Assembly (NCBI GenBank): GCA_012064385.1
Contig: QRDG01001367.1
Span: forward strand, 186,001-250,000
Source of the DNA: Puccinellia tenuiflora
Taxonomy: Eukaryota; Streptophyta; Magnoliopsida; Poales; Poaceae
Direction: 5' to 3'
DNA length: 64,000 nt
Shown: positions 1 to 11,900 of the stretch, piece after piece
How the letters are laid out: every line of letters begins with the position of its first letter
Position numbering within the stretch: the first letter of the stretch is position 1
Made by a program: the position numbers and the translations under genes
Notes under the pieces: generated by a model
Seen by the model: only the letters and a program-made list of their open reading frames with translations
The model's database searches: none
What the model was told of the DNA's origin: nothing

Positions 1-199
1 CGTAGCCTTCCAGTTGACCCGTTCGCTTCATAGGCTGGGCCGAGCCTGCTAGGCTGCCAACGCTTCAAAAGCTCGTCCGTGCCTGGTCAGCGTACGAGAG
101 GAATATTATTCTACATACAAACTCCTATACTGACTCTGCGTACGAGATGAAAATTCTTCTATGAACTCTGGTCAAACACGGGCCCCGTAATATATATAC

Positions 200-345
200 G
201 TCGGCTCTCGCCAGCTCGATCAGCACAATCTTCGTCTCTTGCGAGTCACGACTCACGAATCAATCGAGAATTTCTTCGTCGAGGATCCGATCGAGATGAA
301 GTTCGGCGTACCGGCTAGCCTGGTCCAACTTCGTCCGTCGCCATC
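200..345 (+). pseudogene. 5' remnant resembling an acidic ribosomal protein P2 gene
   Basis: The stretch around 271-325 shares a leader-like sequence (GAGGATCCGATCGAGA followed by an ATG-AAG start and a GGCGTACC-GCTAGC block) with the clearer P2-like fragment near 4030-4085. Here only the leader and the first few codons remain; after about 330 the similarity is lost. It looks like a second, more truncated copy of the same captured gene end. The assignment rests only on likeness to the better copy, so confidence is low. Confidence 0.35.
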
Positions 346-1597
346 TTGACCTCATGTAGTTCTCCTCGACGGCCGGACAGGCGTGCCGTTTGGCGGCGCC
401 GTTGCAGTCAACACGGAACTACTTGGGGCCTTGCGGGGACACACGATGCACTACGCCTGCATGTGTGCAGATCATCACCGGCAGCGCGGTATCTTATCGA
501 GCAGGAACGCTTGTAGCTGACCAGACTGCTGGCGCCTGGCGGCCGTGTCTAGGACAATCAGCGCGCCTCATGCTAAGACAACGTGGTACGTCGGTTTCGT
601 TAGATGATGTTCTCTGGCATTAGTTTGGTCATCGATGTTGATGTTCCGAGTGGAGGCGCAGATCAATTTGAGCACTACTGTGGTACTGCCATGGACGATC
701 CCGTATGCAGTATGATCTGTTAGATGCGTGTCGGCTGCATCGAAGCCATCGTAAGGTAATGCATAGATTGAGCTGAACATATTGTGGTATTTGGATAATA
801 AAAATTTGATGTTATTACTTATACATCCAAACATGATTGACGGTGGCATGGCCTTCTGAGTCGGCGACGGAGCTCGAACTGAGCATTGGGGTTGTCACGT
901 ACAAACAGGCAGCGGGTGCGCGACGGCGAGAGGATTGACTGAACGGATCAATCTGGAGTTGAGAGAGAAGAGCAGATGAAAGGCATGGTGCATGGCGGAA
1001 GTGGTCCTTGCTTTCCAACTTGGTTATGCAGAGATTCAGTGTCGGCTACATTGAAAAGGGATAAGTTGAGGCAAAGGCACTCCCGAACTGATTACGATGA
1101 TCAACGCGAGGACGGTTGAGTGGTATGTGTAGAAGCCGTTGATCACGCTGCTCCCTTCGAGTACGATTTCTGGTATCGACAGTATCATGGTGGCAAATGG
1201 TGCCATGTAGAGAAAAAAAGACGGCAAAATTGGCACAGTAAGAGAAACAAAAAAAAAAGTGTACTAGATTGTTGTACTATATAAAAATAAGTACAAATTC
1301 TACATAACGATAAGCACCTTTTTATTCCATTATCTATGACTAACTCTGATAACAAGCACCATTGACATTTTCATTCATAAAGGAACCTTGTCATACATAT
1401 TATGCTAGCCCACGAATGTTTGAGTTAAAGATCTTGAAAACTTACCAAGTGAATTAATGGCTCCCCAGTGCTCTTTTGTTTAATGCTCATCTTCCAATTT
1501 TTCTTCCTTGAGCCAGTATTTCTCTCCCACTCATTCAGACTCATCAACCTTTTCTTGCAAGACTTGCATTGACATAATATCCTGCCAGCAACAACAA
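346..1597. other. No recognisable gene
   Basis: Only short open frames on both strands, without recognisable domains or convincing splice structure. The GC-rich left part grades into AT-rich sequence up to the Helitron boundary at 1598. I see nothing I can name. Confidence 0.5.
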
Positions 1598-3753
1598 TCT
1601 TTACCTAATAATAAAAGCAATCAAGCTTCCGCGGTTTGGTTTCGTCCGTCATTCGAATTACCCCTCAAGTTGATAAATATTACCCACCTATGCCACCCGT
1701 AAGTGAAAAAAAAAGATCCAATACAAATCCCGATCCAAACGTTTTCTTTGTTTCTTCGTTTCTATTTGTACGGTTGTCTAGCCGACCGAGTTGGCAACCG
1801 AGTAGGACTCATGTGTGTACACGCTTACGAGAAAAGAAAACAACATGCGCATCTGCGCACCGTACGTCCCGATCACCCGTTTCCGTGTCCATGTCCAAGT
1901 CATATATCGTATACAACTAGGAAACTACAAGACGAGATGCTATAAAACTCGGCTAATCCTCTCGATCTGTAGAGCCCATCGTCGCCGAGGAGGCCTGGCG
2001 AGATACGCCACATAGGTAGAACCTGCTGTCGCCGTGGAGCGTGGCGAGGTATGCCTAGGCGAGGCAACGACGAGGCCGCGCGTCAGAGAAGAGGAAGAGA
2101 CCGTCCCGGCCTATGCACGGCACAGTGGTGTCGACGGGTGGAGGATAGAACCATCGACCCCTAGCTTGACGAAGGCGGCTAAACATGGTGCCGGAAGCCC
2201 GGAAGCATCGCAAGCCGGTCTCGGGAGCTCCATGACTTGGTTTTGTGGGTCGGACTCTGACCACCGTACCTTTGTCGTCACCTTGGACGAGCTCGCCGAG
2301 GCCCCATGAGCCAGCCGAGGACGAGGCCGCTCTGACCGGCGTCGTCGCGTTCCTTGTTCTGGTAGAAGTCGAAGGAATCCTGCGCCCGCGCTTCCGATCT
2401 GCCGCGCCTCCCAGTCCGTTGAATTGGTCTCGACGCATATTAAGGCAGGACGGAACGTTGCTTTGCTTTGTACCATCATATGCACCATTGGTTCTGAACG
2501 GTGTGTTTGATTTCATTGCATCGTATTGTTGTGTCACAGCTAGCTGTGGATACCAACTTAACCAGCAGCTGCAAATTTGATAGCTAGGCATGTTCCTTTG
2601 CTCACGATGAGGCGATTAATTAACTGCTTCATTGGACACGAAGCATACTTCAACAAAGTTTGGTCCCCATGCAGCCATGCTTTGAATTTGATGCTTTTTC
2701 TTGGTCACATTGATGTTCTCAAGCAGAATGTGGAACTGATCATAAGACAGTTGGGACTTGAGCACGTCCTGTTGGGGTCTGATGGAACTGCTCTTGCCAA
2801 GGCAGCCATGTTTTGGTGCTGAACAAGACCCCGCCTTCGCCTGGCGAACCACTTGCAATATTCAGGAGCATGCAGGAATTTGAAGCCCAAAACTGAGCTC
2901 AAGGTACTATTAGCTTATAGTATTCCATTATTAGTAGGGTTAATTGATAGTATGTTTTTCTCTTATTTCTGCGGACATGTCGACACTACATTAGATCTGA
3001 AAAATTTGTACTTGCCTCACCTTATTTTGTTGGCATGTTGAATACATTAGATCTGAACAAAATTATGTACTTGCCTCACCCCTATAACAGCCTAACAGAT
3101 CACATGTGATTTTGTTCAGTAAAATAGGTTCACCGCACACGTGCTATGTGCTTCACGAAATTCCAGAGTTTTTATACTGTGATATGTCATTAGCATCGGT
3201 CCCATGTGATTTTGTCATATATTATTGTATAGTTACGAATAAATATCTAATGTCAGAGGTTTAGACTTGTGCAAAATGTCAAAGGTGATGTTCATTTTCT
3301 TGCTCAAGTAATTCTTTAATTATATTGATCTAATTATATCATCTCCTCTATGAAGAATCCAACAAGGTCAACAAATGAAGAATCCGACAAGGTCAACGTG
3401 TTAAGTCCGGTACGTGAACTGCGATGGCAGCCTCATCTTGGCCTCCCTCGCCCATGTGTACCAAATTGCTCTAGCCCCGTCAACAAAAAAGACACCACCT
3501 AGATGGTGTCATTGTATCCTAGGTTTTTCATGAAACGGCCTGTGTAGCATTTATTATATGGGGCAATTCGAAGGGTTTGATCTGGGTTGATAAATTTATT
3601 CATAAGGCTAACAGTTTTGCCGGCTACAGGGATTTTCCGTTCACCTTCTTTAATTGTTTATTTGTTGTGTGTAACTTTAAGAGACGAACTTGTTATCTGC
3701 ATATCAAAATCGAAGTTTGTTCAGCCGTAGCAACGCACGGGCATTTGTGCTAG
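1598..3753 (+). mobile_element. Non-autonomous Helitron, 2.16 kb
   Basis: The left end reads TCTTTACCTAATAATAAAAG and is preceded by A (1597), as expected for a Helitron 5' terminus. The right end has a short GC-rich hairpin (CCGTAGCAACGCACGG, 3725-3740), then about nine bases, then CTAG (3750-3753) followed by T (3754). Insertion between A and T, no target duplication and no terminal inverted repeat are family hallmarks. The body carries GC-rich, exon-like stretches (about 2030-2900) that may be captured host DNA, but I do not recognise them. No Rep/helicase is encoded. The pairing of these two ends is inferred. Confidence 0.65.
2985..3100 (+). repeat. Imperfect tandem duplication inside the Helitron
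   Basis: Two adjacent copies of a roughly 60-bp unit containing ACATTAGATCTGAA...GTACTTGCCTCACC, starting near 2988 and 3044. They differ by small substitutions and indels. Confidence 0.6.
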
Positions 3754-4030
3754 TAAGTCATAAGGAAGAAGCGTTTCTTCCTCCCAACTTTCATCCGTTC
3801 TTCTTTTACGTTTTCGTCCGTCCCCAGTTTACGTTTTCGTAGCTAATTTTGCTCCGTAGCCGCGTTAGAATCTGTTACAGATACGGTAGATCCAATCTGT
3901 CTTGGATCCGTCTGGTCTCCAGGTGTACACGGTACGTCCGGTTGCTGAACTCTCATATATACTCCGCTCCACCAAGATATTTATCGACCAACGCGAGATT
4001 TGATCGACTTTTGTGAGAGTTTCTTCGTCA

Positions 4031-4236
4031 ACATCGAGGATCCGATCGAGATAAAACTTCGTGGCGGCGTACCAGCTAGCGAAGGCGAACCTGGCCAGGA
4101 ACCCGAGCGCAAGCAAGGAGGACGTCCGCAAGATCCTCGACTCGATGGGCGCCGAAGTGTAGGAAGACAAGCTGCAGATGCTCACATAGCCGATCTTCTC
4201 GCCGCTGGGCAGGGATGGGAGGTGTGTTTCCTGCAA
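4031..4236 (+). pseudogene. Acidic ribosomal protein P2-like pseudogene fragment
   Basis: In the frame beginning at 4064 the translation starts AAYQLAKANLARNPSAS and continues KEDVRKILDSMGAEV, which follows the N-terminal stalk-dimerisation domain of 60S acidic protein P2. After a stop codon it resumes as EDKLQML, and a shifted frame gives IADLLAAG, the family's ITELIAAG region. The expected initiator is ATA rather than ATG, there are at least two in-frame stops and one frame change, and the acidic C-terminal tail is missing. It cannot encode a working stalk protein. Confidence 0.75.
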
Positions 4237-4586
4237 AAGATTGTCCGCCAACCCGCTTGGTCCCTCCACCGAGTCGCCGCCCGAGCTCCACCTCCTCCTC
4301 ACCGGCCACCGCCCTCTACGGCTCTACCTCCATGGTCGGCACTCGGCAGGCTGTAGAGCTGCACCTTGCCACCAACGTCGCGTCCGCGCGCGTCCTCACG
4401 ATGCCGCCTCGCGGGCGTGCAGCTGTGCTACTGTGTTCGCCGCCTAGCGTGCCCGCTCTCGTCGCCGCACTAACGTAGTAACGTGTCTATGATACCTTTT
4501 GCGATGCCTAATATGGAGAAATCAACCACGTCTGCTTCAGAGATAGTTTCAGGCTGCTGCAGATTAACCGTAGGTCACTTTGCAAG

Positions 4587-4797
4587 ATGCAGATCTTTGT
4601 CAAGACCTTGACTGACCGGGATCTCAACTCATGTACCAGGAATCTCTTAATATTGTATTCCATCGACGATTTGTTGCTTGATAGTTCCGGGCATGCTGCC
4701 GGACCAGCCGAGTCTCATATTCAGCGGGAAACAACTGGAGCCGCTGGCCGACTACAAGGGCGCCTGTCTTTTACGAGCTCACCCTCGTGTTCGATAG
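4587..4797 (+). pseudogene. Ubiquitin-like pseudogene fragment
   Basis: The fragment opens with MQIFVKTLT, the first nine residues of ubiquitin, then loses similarity. From about 4690 the frame reads GMLPDQPSLIFSGKQLEPLADY, which matches the ubiquitin [23 protein letters not shown] strand with substitutions and a three-residue deletion, and ends with a stop. The middle (residues about 10-34) is replaced by unrelated sequence and the C-terminal LRLRGG is not seen. It lies just downstream of the P2 remnant and is probably a captured, decayed exon. Confidence 0.75.
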
Positions 4798-6088
4798 CGC
4801 CCGGCAAGGATGAGAAGGATTTTCGCCACCTAGAAGCAGCAGCCATGCGTGTATCGCCTGTATAAGAACTTAGTCGCCTCACATGTCTGGAGAAGTAATT
4901 CCGCGCCATGAAAGATTGAAGGAAATTATAGCAAAATCCGAACTCAAACGCAAGGATTTGGAGCTGTAGATGAGCAGCCATGGAGGAGAGAGAGTAGAAA
5001 GAAAGGATATGCATCAGGAATTTAGGATAAAGCCATAGAGGTAGGGAGAAGATGGAACGTGAGACAATCACTAAGTCCGGAAATGAGCAATTAGAGAAGA
5101 GTGTAATGTCCAATAGTAAGGTGAGATTTATTTTATTTTTGTTCATCTTGGTTGGATTGAAAATAAGATCCACCTACAGGTAATAATTAATAATTAATCC
5201 ACTAATGTACTCTATGAGAGATCTATATCAGTTGATTATCAGTAACTCATCAATTTGGTTTTATTTCAATACAAAAGACGTGCAAGCAGATATATTCAGA
5301 TGTTGAAAAAAAGGAGTTAAATCAGCAATCTAGATTATTCATGGGCTTCTTTTTGGCAATAGTTTACTTGCTTATGAAACAGTGCATGTTATGTTCCCAG
5401 TATGTGATATTTAAGGCTGGAGTGTGGCTGCTCATGCGTACAAAGGTCAGTTACTAAACTTAATTTTGTAGTTTGTTGTTGTCTCCCATGAAGACCACAC
5501 ACATCCTTCTTTAATTTCTCTTATAGGTATATAATATATTCAATTTTCTACCATGCATTTGTATGGTTAGTAACGCTCAACTTTTTACGGAGGATGTTGT
5601 GGATTTCTGATGGCTATATTCACAATGAGTGTATGGTGAAAAAGGTGTATTGTTCTGATGTTAATTAATATTAAATAATCAGTTTGCAGAAAGTAGCAAT
5701 GAATCTAAATCAAACAGTATAGACTGACATGCCGCTCAACTTGGGTACCAACAAAACAATCTAGCATATTGCCAATAATTTTTTAGGAAGCTAATATTTA
5801 TAGTCGTAGCAACGCATGGACATGTTTCCTAGTCAAGAAAAATACATATTTTCCCCAAGAGACCAAGATGAACATGAAAAGCACTCTAGCCCATCCACCT
5901 AGCAAGGCCATGGTCAACGCAAACGCTACTACCATAGAATGGGCTCAAACAGAACGTCAATTTATCCATCCACAAAGCCCAGCCAGGAGTCCAAACCGAC
6001 TTGACAAACAAACCGCAGCAACAGGCAGAACGCTACGCCGATTCCCGGCCCGCCTCGCTTCGCTCCGAACCTCCGACCACCGCACGCC

Positions 6089-7492
6089 ATGGAACCGAAC
6101 CCGGCTGTCGAGGCCGACGCCGATGACGACTACATGGGGGACCTGACGCACTTCCTCCCGCCGAGCCCCTCCAGGAGCCTCGGGGTCCGGAAGCAGCCCC
6201 CCGCGCCGGCTGCGCAGGCGCGAGGGCAGGCGAAGCGCGCCAAGGGGCTGCCGTGGAAGGAGCGGCGGCGGCAGGAGCGCGAGAGGAGTCAGCGCGAGGA
6301 GGATGCGCGCACCTTAGCCGGGATGGCGGAGGCGATCCCGGAGAGTAACGTTGGATTCAAGCTTCTCAAGCAGATGGGGTATGACCCGGCAGCGCGTGGC
6401 GGCGGCACGGAGCCGGTAGGAATCGAGATCCGCCGCTCGCGGGCAGGGCTCGGGGCCGAGCCGCCTGTCTCTGTGACGCCGCTGCCGCACCCGCCGGAGC
6501 CGAAGACGCGGGAGGAGGAGGAGAAGGAGAGGAAGAAGGAGGAGGAGATGGTGGTGGAGCTAAGGGCGAGGAAAAGCACGCAGTGGAAGGGGCGGAGGAT
6601 GGTGTGGAACTACCGCAAGGCTCAGGCAGCGCTTGCTCAGCTGGAGAACCAGGAGGTGGTGCCACCAGCCCCGAATGGCGAGGAGAAGGAAGATGAAGAG
6701 GAAGAGGTGATCACTGAAGAGGTAGGCATCTCTCACTACTCTGATCCTTTCACTTGTGCACAATCTTTTTGTTCTTCAATTATGCTGGTTGATTACATTT
6801 AGGTTTGCAACTTCAGTATCACTGTTATCACGTAATTGTTCAATGTTCAGTATTACTTGTTCGACAGAATTGTCCAAAGATGTGCAGTCACTGCCCATCC
6901 TGAAAAATTCCCTCCATTATGATTTTAAGATATTTGTGATGTTGTTGAAATGTGGTACTTGCAACAGAATTGAACGAGTATTGAGATAGAATTTTGTAAC
7001 CATTTTAGGTTTTATGGATTTGTCATAGTACGTAATTCAGTGACATCAAGTATTGGGCTGCTCACGCACATTATCACAATCTTCCATTATCATGATCATT
7101 GTGTCGTCCCAAATGCATTAGGAAGTGGCTCAGCTCTGAACTATTCATTATGAAGTTTGTGGTGTTATTTTGTTGCCATGTGTTTTGCCAACCTCATCTT
7201 TATCCTTGCAATCATTTTGCGTTTGTTGCTAAAGGTTGGCATTGACATGCCGTCTTATGTCTGTAGGTTTTGCAAAACATACTGGATAAGCTGCGCAATG
7301 AACACGGTTATTGCATCTATTGTGGATACAAGGTAAGTTTCAATGTTGACACGAGTGAACTACCTGTAGAAAATACGTACGTGATTTCCATCTTATGTGC
7401 TTTTACATTGTGTGTTTTATTGATTTTTACAGTATGAATCAGCAGAAGCGCTGGCGAATGAATGCCCTGGGCCTAATGAAGATGATCATTGA
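6089..7492 (+). CDS. GPATCH11: G-patch domain protein, GPATCH11-like (three exons)
   Basis: Three exons join in phase 0: 6089-6721 (211 codons), 7267-7332 (22 codons) and 7433-7492 (19 codons plus TGA), all with GT-AG introns (GTAGGC, GTAAGT donors; CTGTAG, TTTACAG acceptors). The 252-residue product has an acidic start, a basic ER/R-rich stretch (50-72) and a G-patch around residues 84-125 (NVGFKLLKQMGYDPAA...GIEIR...GLG). A charged K/E-rich linker follows. The C-terminal module carries C-x-x-C (CIYCGY) and ends NECPGPNEDDH, the arrangement known for GPATCH11/CCDC75 proteins. G-patch proteins usually bind and stimulate DEAH-box RNA helicases in RNA processing; that role is family knowledge, not visible here. 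The gene looks intact and is the only host gene on this strand. Confidence 0.9.
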
Positions 7493-8968
7493 TTCACTTT
7501 GTTAATGGTTACAAAGAATTGTCCTTCCGGTGATGGTTCTATAAGCACTCAACCCATGTTCAGCAATCATCAGCATACCGTGTCAGATTACTGACCTACT
7601 GGATTGTGAAACTTACCATTTCTTCTTGCCTTTTTGTGCAGATGGAGTAAATTTGACATTTCGGATATGTCTAGTTTATTGTGTACAACTGTAAGATTAC
7701 CCTTAGTCCTTATCACTAGTTGATAGCCATTAACTACAGAATCTGAGCCTCTGCAAGTTGGTGGAAGCGGTATCCTCTATACTTCTATTTTGTGGATTAT
7801 TTCTATATCAAATGTCTCAACATGAGCGACAATTATAAACCTTTCTGCGTCAGTTTAAAGCTAGAGACAAATCGGCAAGCTTCAAGAAGAGTTTGCATAT
7901 GGTGTGATGTGTGAACTTGATGCAAAAGACTGAAAGGAACTCAAGTTATGTATTTGACTTGTCCAGAACTTCACCCAAATGATAAAGAGTGTTCAGCGGT
8001 GAAGAAACAAGGGGATTTTGGCTTGTAGATCAGTGGATTGGGGTTTGCTCACCAATCGTCGACTGAACTGTTGAAGTTGGCATCATTGGAAGACTGCACA
8101 TACACAATATTACACGCCAAAACTGGAATCTCTGTACAGTGCGATGCTAGTCCTACAATGGTTGTCGATCTTGCATGTGAACTTACGATCTACCCATGAT
8201 CATTGTTTGTCGATCACAGACTAATGTGGCTACATGATTAGTCAGTACGAGTTCAAATGATATGTCATGCCAATTATTTGTTCTCCTTTCTAGTGTGGGC
8301 TCCCTGATTCTGTTTGGAACCAGAGACACCCTTTGCAAGATCAAAAAGCCTCTGTACCACCAAACAAATTCAACAAGACCATAAAGTTTGGATCAGCATC
8401 TCAGGCAAATGGTCATTGGGGAAAAAGGGGGAGATTCTTGGAACACATTCTCCTTGGCAGTCTCTCTCTCTCACATGAAAGCAAGTGCTGATGTTTTGGG
8501 AGAATATACCAGAGTTCTCACCACTGATCTGTTCTTTTGGAATTTGGAGTAAAGGAGCTTGAGAGCTTCTGCATCGCATTGATCTCACCTTCGCCTCAGC
8601 CAGCCCATCAATAGGACACCACTGGTTCTGAGAGCATGCTGCAAGGCCACGCTGTGCGTGTGGTCTCAACTTTGCATAACAAGAACAGATTCCTGGCAGT
8701 GCTACACACAGTGGCAAGATTAATTAGGGAATAATATGCCGAGTAGAAGTCCTCGACAAGCAAACTGCCTTCATGGAGGTTTACATGGGCGCAAATAATT
8801 AGGAGTTCATGGACATTATGCATCAAGAACGAATTATAATTGCCTGTCAGTTCGGAATTCCCTTCCCATACTTGTGTCCAGAAGGTAGCTATGAACACAG
8901 GCAGCATCTTGGCACTTCTTCAATTCCATGTCTCTGCGCCGACTAAAGGTACGTGGTTGAAATGGCCC
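7493..8968. other. Intergenic, convergent 3' flanks
   Basis: This lies between the stop codons of the GPATCH11-like gene (+) and SPL17 (-), so it must contain both 3' UTRs. No clear poly(A) signal pair, RNA gene or repeat is evident, and the longer open frames (for example 8370-8717 on -) have no recognisable domain. Confidence 0.55.
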
Positions 8969-11900
8969 CTACAGAGACCAGTTCGACGAGCTGCCAGGGT
9001 GGTCAAACGTGTTGCCACCACCGCCATGATCGTCACGTGGTCCAGGTGCTGGCCTGTTCCCCTGCAGAGCTAGCTCGAGCTCACCTGAGAAGTGGCCATG
9101 CTGGCTAGAGCCTGCAGGGTGAACCTCGTCGAGCGGGACGTTATGTGCCAGCTGCTGATGCAGCACGTTCCGCCCGCCTTCATGGCCCCGGGAGCCGCTG
9201 CTCCAGGGGCTCGCCGGTGGCGGCATGTAGTTACTCGCCATGATGGAGGGTGCCACAGGGTTGCCGTCAAAGCCCGCGGCGGCGGACATGGCCACGGACC
9301 GATGGTCGTGGCTGGCACCGTGGGTGGTGGTATCCCATGGCTGAGTTGACAGAAGAGAGAGAGCACAGCTGGAGTCGGCGGCGACCCCGGTGAGACACCC
9401 GCCTGGAGGGAGCTCTGGACCGGGGAAGCCGTGGCTGCCGTATGCATGATGGCCATAACCCGTGGTTGCGCTTGTGTGAGAGCGCGGGTCTAGGTTCCCT
9501 TGCCACTGGATTTCACTGGGCATCCGGTAGCCTGGTCGAACCGCTGGCCAAGCATCCCGCACGCTGCTCGGAACCCTTGGGTACGTGAAATCCAGCAGAA
9601 AGCTTCTGAACCTGCCAGGTTCCTCTGCACCAAGCATTGTAAGAGCAAATTAGCAAATACAATTGAATTGATAGTGATCATCATCAGGAGAGGATTGCAA
9701 GAAAACAGGAGCCTTTGCTCACCAAAGGATGCAGCGAGCCGGCCATAGCGTGATGCGAGAGGGCCAGGAGGCGGCTTCCTCCGGCGTTCGTTGTGACCTG
9801 CGAGGCGTCTACGGCAGCTGCGTTTTCCTTGATCAAATTCAGGCAACTGGTGAAACCTGTGATAATGCGAGCAGAGAATTAGTGGTACAACCTTCTCAAC
9901 TCAATTTACTAGGGAGGTGTAATGAGTGAATTATAGACTAATAAACGTTACTGGGTCCAAATCTCATAAATTTTCATTGTGGGTGATCAAACAAATATGT
10001 TTTCATGTTGATGTAAAACAAGTTGATTAGAAATACAAATGAAGCAGGCCACGGAGAGTTCATGGAACAATGTGCTCACGACATTAATGTTTCAACAGAA
10101 TTTGGAGTAAAAAAAAGATATATCACGGTGCTCAAGTACAACGTGCTTTTGTACATATCTATACTTTTTATTAGACAAACCCCACTAACATGCATTAAAT
10201 TAGTCTATCTCTACATGCAAAGTGTCCTCATCATCCATTATTTGAGCCATTCATTTATCTATGTCATCACCACATCATCCACTATTTGAACATTTATTTA
10301 TTCATATTATTCTATATTTATTAATGATGTTCATTCACACATGCAAGCTATTCATATTATAAATTATTTTAACCATACAATTTTGCACATCATCAAATTT
10401 TAGCCATTAAATATATGAACATTTCATACTGATTAAATTTAGATTTTCGATTATTATGGCTAATCAAATCCTCCATATTTTCCAAAAAAAAAATCATTTC
10501 ATGCATCAAATATCCTTCTTTTAAACTATATATTTTTAAACTTCCTGCTGGGACGCGCGGGATATCTTTCTAGTTAGCTTATATACAGCAAACATGCATA
10601 ATAGAAAATAGCAGGTCTGCTCAGAAGGCTATGGCAATGCTAAGAATGTCTCTGATCTTAGTATAGTACAGTCGTACGTACAACTTCCATTAAAAAACAT
10701 TATCTTAATGGCCTCCATAATTAAATTACACCCATACAGGAGTACATGTAAAAAGTTTAAAAACTGTTCCCAACAAACTAAGGGAATAGAGAGGAACCAT
10801 GCATGTGTAATTATGGAGATTGTAATCATTCACATGAGATGTCTAGCTTAACACAATAATGCACCTTCACCAAAGGATCATCCATCATTTTGGATCCCGG
10901 GCTCCAAGGAGCCTGGAATTTTAAAATATTTGATTTTAAAAGGCTATTTACTTGTTTCAGAATTCGTTGGATGCATATAGTTATGATCATGATCTACATA
11001 TACGTATTTTTTGTTGTAAAATAATGTGTTGTAGTTTGGGCTACGCAAAAAAGACAAAATTGTTGCTTCAAAAAGGTTAAAAAAAAAGATTTTTCATCCC
11101 TTACTTTTTTTATATGTGCACATAAATTTGTATGAACATACTAGACATGTATATCGTCTTATAAGTTTTTTTAAAGTTTTCAAAACGATTTTTTTTTCTT
11201 AAAATGATCTCCATGTAACTCATGATCTAAAGGGACTTTTCGCAACAAACATACTATTTTTTCACATTCAAGAATTTGTAGAGTCGGTATACCATTTTAG
11301 AGTCGTGGTATAGACAAGTAAAGGAAATGGAAGACTCGACATAACCAAAAAAAATATTACAAAATGTCAACCCAAGAACCACGGAGACAAAATCCAGATG
11401 GAGATTGTGCTCTAAAACAAGAAACAGTTATCAGAAAGCAAAGACAATTGGGTTAATTAGTCAATGTGAAAAACCAAATAATTGCTAACCATGTTATCCA
11501 ACGTCTCAAACTTGCACATTACTATACAAAAGTGCATATATTTTCCAGCAAATTAACAAACCATTTTCAACTTTATCAAAAGCAAAGCGGCGGTATAGCA
11601 CACATGAAACAGCTAGAAGAACGCGGTCTCTGGGTTTTCCTAATCCTAACCTGGTTAAACAAGAAATGATTAAACATGTTAACAGAGAGTTACGTGAAGA
11701 ATTCGAAGTCAGCTAACTACAGAAGAGCTTAAACTGAATATATTTCAGTGCTCGAGTGAGCAAGTGACCCGGACTAACCGAATTTCAGACTACCAACTTG
11801 TGATGAAATTATGAAACTTTTCATAATACCACAACGAAAGCTACCAGGTTGTTTTCGTACCTTGATTTGACCGTATTAAAACTAATTATAGCAAATGGAT

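Larger units (their letters stand above)
3754..5832 (+). mobile_element. Helitron-like segment with host-gene fragments; only the 3' end is seen
   Basis: At 5811-5833 the sequence CGTAGCAACGCATGG...CTAG|T is a degraded copy of the 3' terminus at 3725-3754, so a second Helitron of the same family ends at 5832. I could not find its 5' TC end with confidence; it may lie left of the 1598-3753 element, which would then be nested. The segment holds remnants of an acidic ribosomal protein gene and a ubiquitin gene side by side, which fits exon capture by Helitrons. Confidence 0.45.

Noticed and set aside
2055..2591. 178-codon open frame on the minus strand in the 2-kb Helitron
   Set aside because: It overlaps comparable frames on the other strand, lies in GC-rich DNA, and has no recognisable domain or splice support.
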